Of a DNA stretch of 64,000 bases, positions 1-8,638 are shown in pieces. A program made the position numbers and the translations under genes. A model generated the notes under the pieces. It saw only the letters and a program-made list of their open reading frames with translations. It was not told the DNA's origin and searched no databases. Position 1 is the first letter of the stretch. The number at the start of each line of letters is the position of its first letter. This DNA is from Salinarimonas sp. (GTDB lineage Bacteria > Pseudomonadota > Alphaproteobacteria > Rhizobiales > Beijerinckiaceae), in NCBI RefSeq assembly GCF_040111675.1, contig NZ_CP157794.1:4609501-4673500 (forward strand), read 5' to 3'.

Positions 1-154
1 GGATCATGGCGAGCTCGGCGTCGCCCTCGGTCACCGCGGCGAAGGCGTCCTCGAAGGTCGGGCAGGGCTTGGGCGTCCAGTCCGGATAGACGTCCCGGCA
101 GGCGATGTGGGAATTGGCGCCCGGCTCGCCCTGATAGGAGATGATGCGGCTCAT
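1..154 (-). CDS. pheA: Prephenate dehydratase, N-terminal part (runs off window)
   Basis: The reading frame begins with ATG at 154 and reads MSRIISYQGEPGANSHIACR, the typical start of alphaproteobacterial prephenate dehydratase, which converts prephenate to phenylpyruvate in phenylalanine synthesis in the cytoplasm. Only about 51 residues lie in the window, so the catalytic and ACT domains cannot be checked. The start codon overlaps the stop codon of the preceding kdsB gene (ATGA), so the two are probably translationally coupled in one transcript. The identification rests on the N-terminal signature, which is strong for this family. Confidence 0.85.
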   Translation of the reverse strand, partial: MSRIISYQGEPGANSHIACRDVYPDWTPKPCPTFEDAFAAVTEGDAELAMI

Positions 155-891
155 GACACTCGTCCTTCGAGGATCTCGCGGGCCAACGCGAGGGTTTCCG
201 GCGTGTCGACGCCGAAGGGCACGTCGTCGATGATGGTCAGGTCGATGCGCATGCCGTCCTCGAGCGCGCGCAGCTGCTCGAGCCGCTCGCGGCGCTCCAG
301 CGGCGAGGGCGGCAGCGCGACGAAGCGCGCGAGCGCGCCGCGGCGATAGGCGTAGAGCCCGACGTGATGGTGGAGCGGGCCCTCGCCCCAGGGGGCGGTG
401 GCGCGGGTGAAGTAGAGCGCGCGCATGCGGCCCGGAGAGATTTCGCTGCCGATCGCCTTGACGACGTTCGGGTCCTCGCGCTCGCTCTCGCGGGTGATGA
501 CGCCGCACAGGGTCGCGATCGCGACCGCCGGATCGGCGAGCGGCAGCACGGAGGCCGCGACGGCGCGCGGGTCGATGGTGGGAAAATCGCCCTGGACGTT
601 GACGACGACGTCGTGGCGGCCCTCCGGATCGAGGATCTCGGCGGCCTCCGCGATTCGGTCGGAGCCGGACTGGTGGTCGGCGCGGGTCATGACCGCGGTC
701 CCGCCGGCGGCCTCGACCGCCGCGGCGATCTCGGGCGAATCGGTCGCCACCGCGACCGGGCCGATGCCGGCCTCGACCGCGCGGCGCCAGACATGGACGA
801 TCATCGGCGCGCCGGCGATGTCGGCCAGCGGCTTGCCGGGCAGGCGCGTCGCGGCCATGCGCGCGGGGATGAGGACGAGCGGATCCGACAT
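151..891 (-). CDS. kdsB: 3-deoxy-manno-octulosonate cytidylyltransferase (CMP-KDO synthetase)
   Basis: A 246-residue protein that activates KDO with CTP to CMP-KDO for lipid A/LPS inner core synthesis in the cytoplasm. Visible signatures are the nucleotide-binding start LIPARMAATRLPGKPL (residues 7-22), HQSGSDRI (73-80), and NVQGDFP (98-104), which contributes metal and sugar-nucleotide binding. The length is normal for the family. The gene overlaps the start of pheA by four bases, giving a kdsB-pheA pair seen in many alphaproteobacteria. Nothing looks damaged. Confidence 0.95.
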   Translation of the reverse strand: MSDPLVLIPARMAATRLPGKPLADIAGAPMIVHVWRRAVEAGIGPVAVATDSPEIAAAVEAAGGTAVMTRADHQSGSDRIAEAAEILDPEGRHDVVVNVQGDFPTIDPRAVAASVLPLADPAVAIATLCGVITRESEREDPNVVKAIGSEISPGRMRALYFTRATAPWGEGPLHHHVGLYAYRRGALARFVALPPSPLERRERLEQLRALEDGMRIDLTIIDDVPFGVDTPETLALAREILEGRVS

Positions 892-1149
892 GGATGTGGG
901 GCGCCGTTTTCGTGAGCGTGGCGCGAGCCTTTAGCAAGCCGGCGCGGCTTTGTCATCGCGCGCGATCGGGGCCGTGTCGGCGGATGGGCGTTCGCGCGCA
1001 CCGCCTCCGGAATGAGTGCGACCACGCGACCCGCCGTTTTTCGTTGCCAGAGGCCTTCGAATGGGTCTAAGCAACCGCCGCCGTAAGGCGCTTGCGCGCC
1101 TCTCGTTTCCCGTGTCGTCACCGCCGGCCGCGGCGGGTTGGAGTTTCGC

Positions 1150-1743
1150 ATGAACTCGTTCGAGCTCAACAAGATCTTCGGCGCCGTGCTCGGCGCGCTC
1201 TTGTTCGTGGTCGGCATGAGCGTCCTGGCGGACATGCTCTTCACGCCCGAGCCCGCCGGCGTCGCCGGCTACGCGCTGCCGATGCCGGAGGGCATGGAGA
1301 CCGAGGTGGCCGAGGCCGCCCCGGCGGAGGAGCCGCTGCCGGTCCTTCTCGCCAGCGCCGACGTCGCTCGCGGCGAGGCGGCCGTGCGCAAGTGCGCGTC
1401 CTGCCACAGCTTCGACGAGGGCGGCGCCAACGGCGTCGGCCCCAACCTGCACGGCATCGTCGGCGACGCGAAGGCCCATCTCGACAGCTTCGGCTATTCC
1501 TCGGCGCTGGCCGAGGCCGGCGCCGCCGGCGAGGTCTGGGGCTACGAGGAGCTCTACGGCTTCCTCGAGAACCCGCGCGGCTATCTCCCGGGTACGTCGA
1601 TGGCCTTCGCCGGCATCCGCTCCGGCCAGGAGCGCGCCGACATCATCGCCTATCTCGCCTCGATCACCGAGAACCCGCCGCCGCTGCCGGAGGCCGCCGC
1701 CGCCGAGGGCGGCGAGGCGACGGACGCCGCCGCGGCGCAGTGA
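1150..1743 (+). CDS. cycM: Membrane-anchored cytochrome c (CycM type)
   Basis: A 197-residue c-type cytochrome. An uncleaved N-terminal membrane anchor (about residues 8-28) is followed by an acidic, Ala/Pro-rich linker and one haem domain. The haem motif CASCH is at 82-86 and the likely distal ligand Met151 lies in YLPGTSMAF. In rhizobia CycM carries electrons from the bc1 complex to cytochrome aa3 oxidase at the periplasmic face of the inner membrane. The ATG at 1150 was preferred to the upstream one at 1138 because it gives the family start MNSFELNKIFGA. The gene is divergent from kdsB and ends in a clear terminator. The C-terminal tail is low-complexity Ala/Glu. Confidence 0.9.
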   Translation: MNSFELNKIFGAVLGALLFVVGMSVLADMLFTPEPAGVAGYALPMPEGMETEVAEAAPAEEPLPVLLASADVARGEAAVRKCASCHSFDEGGANGVGPNLHGIVGDAKAHLDSFGYSSALAEAGAAGEVWGYEELYGFLENPRGYLPGTSMAFAGIRSGQERADIIAYLASITENPPPLPEAAAAEGGEATDAAAAQ

Positions 1744-1769
1744 TCGGCGCCACCATCCAGGTTCCGCGA

Positions 1770-1796
1770 AAGGCCGGGCTCGTCCCGGCCTTTTTG
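1770..1796 (+). terminator. Rho-independent terminator after cycM
   Basis: The stem AGGCCGGG / CCCGGCCT with a short loop is followed by TTTTT, 26 bases after the cytochrome stop codon. Confidence 0.85.
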
Positions 1797-1961
1797 CTGT
1801 CGGCGTCCCGCGCGCGGCCTCGCTCTTGCGGCCCCGTTCTTGCGTCCCGATGTGAGGGGCGGAGCCCCGCCCTTCGGAGGGTCGCGCGGGCGGCTGCTCC
1901 GGTGTAGCCTGACCGGCGCCGCCGAACGGGCGTCTCGCGCAAGGATACCAAGCGTCGATCG

Positions 1962-2723
1962 ATGAGCTCGCATTCGCATTTCCGCCTCCGCAGGAACCTC
2001 CTGTCCGGCCTCTTCGTGGTCATCCCGCTGTGGGTGACCTTCATCGCGGTCACGTTCATCATCGACATCCTGGTGGCGACGGGCCGCCCCTTCGTGCTCA
2101 CCTTCGCGCGCAACGTCCGCTCGGACTACGCCGTGCTCGCCGATCTCCTCGCCCAGGGCTGGTTCCAGTCGACGCTCGCCCTCATCGTCGTCCTCGCCGG
2201 GCTCTACGTCATCGGGGCGGCGGCGAACGCCGTCATCGGCCGGCGCATCCTGCGCACGGTCGACCGCATCATCGACTACGTGCCCCTGGTCAAGACCATC
2301 TACTCCGCCACGCGCACGCTCCTGAACTCGCTCCAGACCGGGAATTCCAGCGGCCAGCGGGTGGTGCTCATCGAGTTCCCGTCGCGGGACATGCGCACGC
2401 TCGGCTTCGTCACCACGACCTTCACCGCGAGCGACACCGGCGAGGAGATCGCCGCCGTCTACGTGCCCACGACGCCGAACCCGACCTCGGGCTACGTCGA
2501 GCTCGTGCCGACGAAGCGGCTCGTCTATCTCGACTGGTCCGCGAACGAGGCGATGTCCTTCATCGTCTCCGGCGGAGCCATGACCCCCGGCAGCATCCGC
2601 ATGAATCCGGGCCGCGCCGACGCCCCGCCCATCGCCCAGCCGGTGACCGCCGCGGGCGACCACCCTGCCGCGGACGCGCCGCGCGCGCCCGCCTCCCGCG
2701 ATCCCGCCGACGCGGCGAGCTGA
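1962..2723 (+). CDS. DUF502 family inner-membrane protein
   Basis: A 253-residue protein matching the DUF502 family. It has a short basic N-terminus, a membrane segment at about 14-38 (LLSGLFVVIPLWVTFIAVTF), a second at about 70-92, and the conserved stretch YVPLVKTIYSATRTLLNSL just after it. The cytoplasmic C-terminal half has a beta-rich domain and ends in a Pro/Ala-rich tail that is probably disordered. The function is not established. The lactate permease gene starts six bases downstream, so the two are probably co-transcribed. Confidence 0.85.
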   Translation: MSSHSHFRLRRNLLSGLFVVIPLWVTFIAVTFIIDILVATGRPFVLTFARNVRSDYAVLADLLAQGWFQSTLALIVVLAGLYVIGAAANAVIGRRILRTVDRIIDYVPLVKTIYSATRTLLNSLQTGNSSGQRVVLIEFPSRDMRTLGFVTTTFTASDTGEEIAAVYVPTTPNPTSGYVELVPTKRLVYLDWSANEAMSFIVSGGAMTPGSIRMNPGRADAPPIAQPVTAAGDHPAADAPRAPASRDPADAAS

Positions 2724-2729
2724 CGGCGC

Positions 2730-4232
2730 ATGCAGGCGCTCGCTGCCGGACTGCCGCTCGCGGCGATCCTCGCCCTGATGCTCGGCCTGCGCTGGTCGGC
2801 CGCCAAGGCCGGCGGCGTGGGCCTCGCCCTCGCCCTCGTGGTCTCGGTCTTCGCCTTCGGCTTCGGCGAGGCGGTGCTGCCGGAGCTCGGCACGGCGCGG
2901 GCGGTGGGCTTCTCCTTCGCCGAGGCCGCCTTCACGGCGGCGACGATCCTGTGGATCATCTTCCCGGCGCTGTGCCTCTACGAGGCGCAGCAGCGCTCGG
3001 GCGCCTTCGCCACGATCCGCGGCGCGCTGGCGCGCATCTCCGACGATCCGCGCACGCTCGCGCTGCTCGTCGCCTTCTTCTTCGCGCTGTTCATGGAGGG
3101 CGCGGCCGGCTTCGGGACGCCGGTGGCGCTCGCCGCCCCGCTCCTGGTCTCGCTCGGCTTCACACCGCTGAAGGCCGTGGCGCTGGCGCTGATCGGCCAC
3201 GCGGCCGGCGTCTCGTTCGGCGCCGTGGGCACGCCCGTCATCGCCCAGGCGGAGATCACCGGCGCCGACCCCGGCGCCATCGCGACGCAGACCGCGCTCA
3301 TGCACGCGATCAGCGGGATCGTGCTCGTCCTCTTCGTGGTGAAGCTCGCCGCCGACGGCCCGCTGCGGCGGGTCGACTACGCGCTGGCGACGCTGGCGGC
3401 GGCCTGCTTCTTCGTCCCCTTCCTCGCCCTCGCCGTCCTGGTGGGCCCCGAGGTGCCGACGCTCGGCGGCGCGCTGATCGGCCTCCTCGCCTTCGCGCCG
3501 CTGGCCCGGCGGCTCGCGCCGCGATCCGAGGCCGGCGCGGAGGCGCTCGACGTCCGAAAGCTCACCCGCGCCGTCCTGCCCTATGCGCTCCTGCTCGCGC
3601 TCATCCTCGCCACCCGCCTGATCCCGCCGCTGCAGGAGGCGTTGCGCGCCGTCGACCTCGCCTGGACGCTGCCGGGCCCCTTCGCCGGCCGCTTCGAGCC
3701 GCTCTATCACCCGGGCACGCTGCTGATGATCGGCTTCGTCGGCGGGGTTCTGGCGCAGGGCGGGCGCGCGGGCGATCTCCTCGCCGCCATGGCGGCGGCG
3801 GCGCGGCGGCTCGTCCCCGTGGTCGTCGCGCTGCTCGCCATGCTCGCCATCTCGCGGATCATGGTCCATGCCGGCATGATCGCGGCGCTGGCGGAGGCGG
3901 CGGCCGGCATCGGCCCGCTCTGGCCGCTGGCGGCGCCGGCGGTGGGCGTGCTCGGCACCTTCGTCACCGGCTCGGCGACGGCGTCGAACATCCTGCTCAG
4001 CGAATTCCAGGCGGCGACCGCACAAGCCCTCGCGCTGCCGGCGACCCCGCTGCTGGCCGCCCAGAGCTTCGGCGCGGCGGTCGGCAACATCGTCTGTCCG
4101 CACAACATCATCGCCGGCGGCGCGACGGTCGGCCTCGCCGGCCGGGAAGGCCCCGCGATGCGGCTCACCGCGACGGCATGCGTGGCCTACGCGCTGGCGG
4201 GAGGATTGCTGGCGCTGGCCTTCGCGGGGTGA
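2730..4232 (+). CDS. lctP: L-lactate permease (LctP/GlcA family)
   Basis: A 500-residue, strongly hydrophobic transporter with about 12-14 membrane segments. The family motif EGAAGFGTPVA (123-133) follows FFFALFM, and a second diagnostic region near the C-terminus reads GNIVCPHNIIAGGATVG. Family members import lactate or glycolate with protons across the inner membrane. The gene follows the DUF502 gene by six bases and converges on a small hypothetical gene with a four-base gap and no visible terminator hairpin. Length is slightly below the E. coli LldP/GlcA proteins (about 550). Substrate is inferred from the family only. Confidence 0.9.
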   Translation: MQALAAGLPLAAILALMLGLRWSAAKAGGVGLALALVVSVFAFGFGEAVLPELGTARAVGFSFAEAAFTAATILWIIFPALCLYEAQQRSGAFATIRGALARISDDPRTLALLVAFFFALFMEGAAGFGTPVALAAPLLVSLGFTPLKAVALALIGHAAGVSFGAVGTPVIAQAEITGADPGAIATQTALMHAISGIVLVLFVVKLAADGPLRRVDYALATLAAACFFVPFLALAVLVGPEVPTLGGALIGLLAFAPLARRLAPRSEAGAEALDVRKLTRAVLPYALLLALILATRLIPPLQEALRAVDLAWTLPGPFAGRFEPLYHPGTLLMIGFVGGVLAQGGRAGDLLAAMAAAARRLVPVVVALLAMLAISRIMVHAGMIAALAEAAAGIGPLWPLAAPAVGVLGTFVTGSATASNILLSEFQAATAQALALPATPLLAAQSFGAAVGNIVCPHNIIAGGATVGLAGREGPAMRLTATACVAYALAGGLLALAFAG

Positions 4233-4236
4233 TCGC

Positions 4237-4521
4237 TCACCCCCCGTTCGCCCTCCGGAACGCCGCGTCCGGGTGCTCCGCCAGGAAGTGCCGCAGCGCG
4301 CCCGTCAACTGCCGGGCGTGGTCGAAATCGCGGCGGCGGACGGCGGCGCGGATGTCGTCCATCATCATGTCGCGGATCTTCTCCGGCCCGTGCGCCTCGT
4401 GGACGAGATAGGCGCCCAACGTGGCCGCCACCATCTCCGGCACGTGCTCGTGCTCGGCAATGGCGGCGATCTCGTCCTCGGTGAGGTCGGACAGGCCGAT
4501 GGCGTCGATCAGGCTGATCAT
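4237..4521 (-). CDS. Small conserved hypothetical protein
   Basis: A 94-residue acidic, helical protein with no signal peptide or membrane segment. It starts MISLIDAIGLSDLTEDEIAA and contains an HEHVPE motif and a Met/Asp-rich centre. A good ribosome site (GAGGAG, nine bases upstream) and typical codon use support it as a real gene. I do not recognise a function. It stands alone between the lactate permease (convergent) and serA (same strand, about 110 bases away). Confidence 0.75.
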   Translation of the reverse strand: MISLIDAIGLSDLTEDEIAAIAEHEHVPEMVAATLGAYLVHEAHGPEKIRDMMMDDIRAAVRRRDFDHARQLTGALRHFLAEHPDAAFRRANGG

Positions 4522-4628
4522 GGCGTGGTCTCCTCGGGGGCGCGTCTTGCGACGTCGTTGGCGAGAAGACTAGCGCATGCGCGGCCCGCACGCATTGACC
4601 GGCCGCAAAGCCGGCGAAGGACCGGGCC

Positions 4629-6233
4629 TCAGAAGGCGACGGCGCGGGCCCGCTTCACCTGCGGGATCGCCTCGATCTTCGCGAGCAGCTCGTCCGAGGG
4701 CTTCTGGTCCACGGAGACGAAGCAGATCGCGTCGCCCCCGGGTGCGTCGCGGCCGAGCGAGAAGGTCGCGATGTTCACCCCCGCCTCGCCGAGCGCCATG
4801 CCGAAGGCGCCGATGAAGCCGGGCTCGTCGGCGTTGCGCACGTAGATCATGTAGGGCGCGAACTCGGCGTCCACGTCGATGTCGCGGATCTCGACCACCC
4901 GCGGCTTGCCGTCGTGGAAGACGGTGCCGGAGGCGTAGCGCGGCATGTCCTCGGCGTCGACGGTGATGCGCACCAGGCTCTCGTAGTCGCGCTGCGGGTT
5001 CTCGCGCGTCATCTCCTCGACGACGATGCCGCGCTCGCGCGCCACGATCGGCGCCGAGACCATGTTGACGTCCTGCAGCATGGGCTTGAGCGCCCCGCTC
5101 ACCGCCGCGGCGGTGAGCGCGCGGGTGTTCATGCCCGCGACCGCGCCCTCGTACTCGATGCGCACGCCCTTGATCGGCGCCTCGGTGAGCTGGCCGAGGA
5201 ACGCGCCGAGCTTCTCGGCGAGCGCCACGAAGGGCTTGAGGCGCGGCGCCTCCTCGGCCGAGATCGAGGGGAAGTTCACCGCGTTCTCGACGCCGCCGGT
5301 GAGCAGGTAGGTCGACATCTGCTCGGCCACCTGCAGCGCCACGTTCTCCTGCGCCTCGCTGGTGGAGGCGCCCAGATGCGGCGTGCACACGACGTTCGGG
5401 TGCCCGAAGAGCGGGTTCTCGGTCGCCGGCTCCTCGGCGAAGACGTCGAAGGCCGCGCCGGCGACGTGGCCCTCGTCGAGGAGCTCGCGCAGCGCCGCCT
5501 CGTCGACGAGCCCGCCGCGGGCGCAGTTGACGATGCGCACGCCCGGCTTCGTCCGCGCCAGCGCCTCGCGGGAGAGCACGTTGCGGGTCTTGTCGGTGAG
5601 CGGCACGTGCAGCGTGATGATGTCGGCGCGGCGCAGGAGCTCGTCGAGCTCCACCTTCTCCACGCCGAGCTCCAGCGCCCGCTCGGGCGACAGGAACGGG
5701 TCGTAGGCGACCACCCGCATGCGCAGGCCGATGGCGCGATCGGCGACGATCGAGCCGATATTGCCGCAGCCGATCACGCCGAGCACCTTGGAGGTGATCT
5801 CGACGCCCATGAAGCGGTTCTTCTCCCACTTGCCGCCTTGCGTGGAGGCGTCGGCCTGCGGGATCTGGCGGGCGAGCGCGAACATCATGGCGATGGCGTG
5901 CTCGGCGGTGGTGATCGAGTTGCCGAAAGGCGTGTTCATCACGATGACGCCCCGCGCCGTGGCGGCGGGGATGTCGACGTTGTCGACGCCGATGCCGGCG
6001 CGGCCGATCACCTTGAGGCGGCTCGCGCGCTCGAGGAGCTTCGGCGTGACCTTGGTGGCCGAGCGGATGGCGAGGCCGTCGTACTCGCCGATGATCTCGG
6101 CGAGGCGCTCCTTGTCCTTGCCGAGGGTGGGCTGGAAATCGACGGCGACGCCGCGATCCTGGAAGATCTTCACGGCGGCGGGGGAGAGGGCGTCGGAAAC
6201 GAGAACGCGCGGGGCGGACGAGGACGCGGGCAT
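4629..6233 (-). CDS. serA: D-3-phosphoglycerate dehydrogenase
   Basis: A 534-residue protein of the long SerA class. It catalyses the first step of serine synthesis, 3-phosphoglycerate to 3-phosphohydroxypyruvate with NAD. The NAD-binding motif GCGNIG is at 155-160, the substrate/catalytic region NCARGGLVDE at 236-245, and the catalytic histidine in TPHLGAS at about 286. The remaining part is an intervening domain and a C-terminal ACT domain (about 460-534). The start at 6233 was chosen because MPASSSAPRVLVSDALS matches the family N-terminus; the open frame runs about 50 codons further upstream into a hairpin-rich spacer. It lies downstream of serC in the same direction. Confidence 0.97.
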   Translation of the reverse strand: MPASSSAPRVLVSDALSPAAVKIFQDRGVAVDFQPTLGKDKERLAEIIGEYDGLAIRSATKVTPKLLERASRLKVIGRAGIGVDNVDIPAATARGVIVMNTPFGNSITTAEHAIAMMFALARQIPQADASTQGGKWEKNRFMGVEITSKVLGVIGCGNIGSIVADRAIGLRMRVVAYDPFLSPERALELGVEKVELDELLRRADIITLHVPLTDKTRNVLSREALARTKPGVRIVNCARGGLVDEAALRELLDEGHVAGAAFDVFAEEPATENPLFGHPNVVCTPHLGASTSEAQENVALQVAEQMSTYLLTGGVENAVNFPSISAEEAPRLKPFVALAEKLGAFLGQLTEAPIKGVRIEYEGAVAGMNTRALTAAAVSGALKPMLQDVNMVSAPIVARERGIVVEEMTRENPQRDYESLVRITVDAEDMPRYASGTVFHDGKPRVVEIRDIDVDAEFAPYMIYVRNADEPGFIGAFGMALGEAGVNIATFSLGRDAPGGDAICFVSVDQKPSDELLAKIEAIPQVKRARAVAF

Positions 6234-6293
6234 GGGTCTGCGCTCCTGCGGAAAGGACGTCTGTCGAGATGCGGGTGCGGCGGCGAAGCCTTG

Positions 6294-6440
6294 CCTTCCC
6301 TGAAAGGGAAGGTGGCTCGCCGCGAAGCGGCGAGACGGATGGGGCGCGCCGCAGGCGCGATCCGCGACGCGGAGGCGTCGGACGGGCCCCACCCCTGGTT
6401 CGCTGCGCGAACCGTCCCCTCCCCTACCTGAAGGGAGGGA
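6294..6440. repeat. Array of intergenic hairpins between serC and serA
   Basis: At least three perfect stems follow each other: CCTTCCC/GGGAAGG (6294-6312), CTCGCCGC/GCGGCGAG (6316-6334) and GGTTCGC/GCGAACC (6397-6413). A weaker GC stem lies between the second and third, and a CCCT/AGGG pair near 6421-6435. The arrangement resembles RIME/REP-like intergenic mosaic elements of rhizobia. It may also modulate serA expression relative to serC. Confidence 0.65.
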
Positions 6441-6447
6441 GAGAGGA

Positions 6448-7617
6448 TCACGCGGCGAGCGCCGCCTTCTCCTCGGCGAAGGCCCAGTCGAGCCAGGCGG
6501 TCAGCGCCTCGAGATCGGCGCGCTCGACCGTGGCGCCGCACCAGATGCGCAGGCCCGGGGGCGCGTCGCGATAGGCGCCGATGTCGTAGGCGACGCCCTC
6601 CTTCTCGAGCCGCGAGGCGATCCCCTTGGCGAGCTTCGCCACGGCCTCCTCGCCTTCGGCGACCACCTCCGGATCGACGATCTCGAGGCAGACGCTGGTG
6701 TTCGAGGCGGTGGCCGGGTCCTCGGCGAGGTTGGCGATCCAGTCGGTGCGCGCCACCCAGTCGAGGATCGCGCCGGCATTGGCGTCGGCCCGCGCGATCA
6801 GCGCGTCGAGGCCGCCGAGGCCGTGCGCCCAGCGCAGCGCGTCGAGATAATCCTCGACCGCGAGCATGGAGGGCGTGTTGATCGTCTCGCCCTTGAAGAT
6901 CCCCTCGATCAGCTTGCCGCCCTTGGTCAGGCGGAAGATCTTCGGCAGGGGGCGCGGCGGCGTGAAGCTCTCGAGGAGCGCCACCGCGCGGGGCGAGAGG
7001 ATCAGCATGCCGTGGGCGGCCTCTCCGCCGAGCACCTTCTGCCAGGAGAAGGTGACGACGTCGAGCTTGTCCCAGTCGAGGGCTTGCGCGAAGGCCGCCG
7101 AGGTCGCGTCGCAGATCACGACGCCCTCGCGCTCGGCCGGGATCCAGTCGGCGTTCGGCACGCGCACGCCCGAGGTCGTGCCGTTCCAGGTGAAGACGAC
7201 GTCGCGGGTCGCCGCGTCGACCTGGCCGAGATCGGGCAGGCGGCCGTAATCGGCGGTGATGACGCGCGCGTCCTCGAGCTTCAGCTGCTTCACCGCGTCG
7301 GTGACCCAGCCCTCGCCGAAGCTCTCCCAGGCGAGCATGTCGACGCCGCGGGCGCCGAGCATGGTCCACATGGCCATCTCGACGGCGCCGGTGTCCGAGG
7401 CGGGCACGATGCCGATGCGGTAATCGTCGGGGACCTGCAGCACCGCGCGGGTGAGGTCGATCGCCTCGGCGAGCTTCGCCTTGCCGACCTTGGCGCGGTG
7501 GGAGCGGCCGAGGGCCGCGTCGTCGAGGGCCTGGAGCGTCCAGCCGGGGCGCTTGGCGCAGGGTCCGGACGAGAAGAAAGGCGCGCGCGGACGCGCGTCG
7601 GGTGCGGGTTTCGTCAT
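6448..7617 (-). CDS. serC: Phosphoserine aminotransferase
   Basis: A 389-residue PLP-dependent aminotransferase converting 3-phosphohydroxypyruvate to O-phosphoserine with glutamate. It shows the alphaproteobacterial SerC start FFSSGPCAKRPGW, the IVPASDTGAVEMAMW region and the PLP lysine in TFSWQKVLGGEA. The ribosome site GGAAGGA lies inside a hairpin of the leader (see the serC leader entry), so translation may be regulated. It is upstream of serA with a 214-base hairpin-rich spacer. Length is normal for this subclass. Confidence 0.96.
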   Translation of the reverse strand: MTKPAPDARPRAPFFSSGPCAKRPGWTLQALDDAALGRSHRAKVGKAKLAEAIDLTRAVLQVPDDYRIGIVPASDTGAVEMAMWTMLGARGVDMLAWESFGEGWVTDAVKQLKLEDARVITADYGRLPDLGQVDAATRDVVFTWNGTTSGVRVPNADWIPAEREGVVICDATSAAFAQALDWDKLDVVTFSWQKVLGGEAAHGMLILSPRAVALLESFTPPRPLPKIFRLTKGGKLIEGIFKGETINTPSMLAVEDYLDALRWAHGLGGLDALIARADANAGAILDWVARTDWIANLAEDPATASNTSVCLEIVDPEVVAEGEEAVAKLAKGIASRLEKEGVAYDIGAYRDAPPGLRIWCGATVERADLEALTAWLDWAFAEEKAALAA

Positions 7618-7695
7618 GTCGGTCCATCCTTCCAGATGGGCGCCTCTCGGTGGGGAGAGGTGTCCCGCCGCCGTGTATGCGCCACGGCGGACGGA
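7618..7695 (-). promoter_or_regulatory. Candidate serC leader RNA
   Basis: Three consecutive stems occur in the 5' leader of serC: CCGCCGTG/CACGGCGG (7668-7690), CCTCTC/GAGAGG (7643-7660) and CCATC/GATGG (7624-7639). The last encloses the ribosome site GGAAGGA. Rfam describes a serC motif of stacked hairpins, the 3' one masking the Shine-Dalgarno, upstream of serC in Alphaproteobacteria. Position and layout agree; a covariance-model search was not possible here. Confidence 0.55.
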
Positions 7696-7716
7696 CCGTC
7701 AAGCGAAGTGTTGCAA

Positions 7717-8544
7717 TCAGAACTTTACGCCGGCGGCGCCGCGCACGGTGTTGAGGACGACGTCGGCGCCGGCGACGTCCGGGAAGTAGAGGTATTGCCA
7801 CTCGCCGCGCAGGAAGACGTTCTCGGTGAGCGCGACATCGACGCCCGCACCGGCCGAGAGGCCGAAGGCGATGCCGCTGTCGCTCTCGGAGAGGGTGGCC
7901 AGGGGCGGATCGAGGGGCGGCAGCGTACCGGAGGGATCGACGTAGGACGTGTCCACGGTCGCCCGGCTGGCGACCTCGTACTGCGCCACGGCGAACCCGC
8001 CCGTGACGAAGGGAAGGAAGGCGCCGAGCGTGTAGCCGGCCCGCGCGCGCAGGGTCGCCCAGTTCTCGATCTCCGCCGTGACGGAGCCCGTCGTGATGGC
8101 GGTGGCGAAATAGCCGTCCGACAGGAGTCGGCTGCGGCCGAGCGCGTCCGAGCCCGTGCCGCCGAGACGCCCCAGGGTCATGTCCGCCTCGACGCCCAGG
8201 ACCGTCTCGCCGAACTGGAAATTATAGCCGGCGAGAAAGCCGTAGGTCGTGTCCCGCTGGTCCGGTATCTGCGGCTGGAGGAAGCGCGAGACCTGCATCT
8301 CGGCCTCGATCGTCGTCCCCCGCAGGTGGCGGGCGATCAGATCGCCGACCGAGCCGGAGCCGGTCATCTGCCCGCTCGTATAGCCCGCGGTGCCGGCGAA
8401 GTAGCCGCCCTGCCAGCGTACGACCGGCTCCAGCCCGAAGGCGCCGTAGGAGCCGCGGAGCGGCCCGAGGTCGAGATCCGCGGCGCCGGCCGTCGTCGGC
8501 CCGAGGGCGAGAAGAGCGAGTGTCGCGGCGGAAGCGGCGCGCAT
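7717..8544 (-). CDS. Outer-membrane beta-barrel protein (Omp25/31-like)
   Basis: A 275-residue protein with a Sec signal peptide (about 1-21, ending AGA|AD), followed by alternating beta strands typical of the eight-stranded Omp25/31/opacity family (FLAGYNFQFGETVLGVEADM, ATLRARAGYTLGAFLPFVTG, GVDVALTENVFLRGEWQYLY) and a terminal aromatic VKF. The start at 8544 was chosen over 8592 because it gives a normal signal peptide and has AGGAG 8 bases upstream. Such proteins are surface structural proteins. It is first of three barrel genes in the region, all on the same strand. Confidence 0.85.
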   Translation of the reverse strand: MRAASAATLALLALGPTTAGAADLDLGPLRGSYGAFGLEPVVRWQGGYFAGTAGYTSGQMTGSGSVGDLIARHLRGTTIEAEMQVSRFLQPQIPDQRDTTYGFLAGYNFQFGETVLGVEADMTLGRLGGTGSDALGRSRLLSDGYFATAITTGSVTAEIENWATLRARAGYTLGAFLPFVTGGFAVAQYEVASRATVDTSYVDPSGTLPPLDPPLATLSESDSGIAFGLSAGAGVDVALTENVFLRGEWQYLYFPDVAGADVVLNTVRGAAGVKF

Positions 8545-8638
8545 GGGCAGTCTCCTGCGGCGGGCGGGTTCGGGCCCGGGATCGTGAGACATCGTGATTC
8601 GGTAACCTTAATATCGGGTTGCCGCTCTCGCGCGCCGC

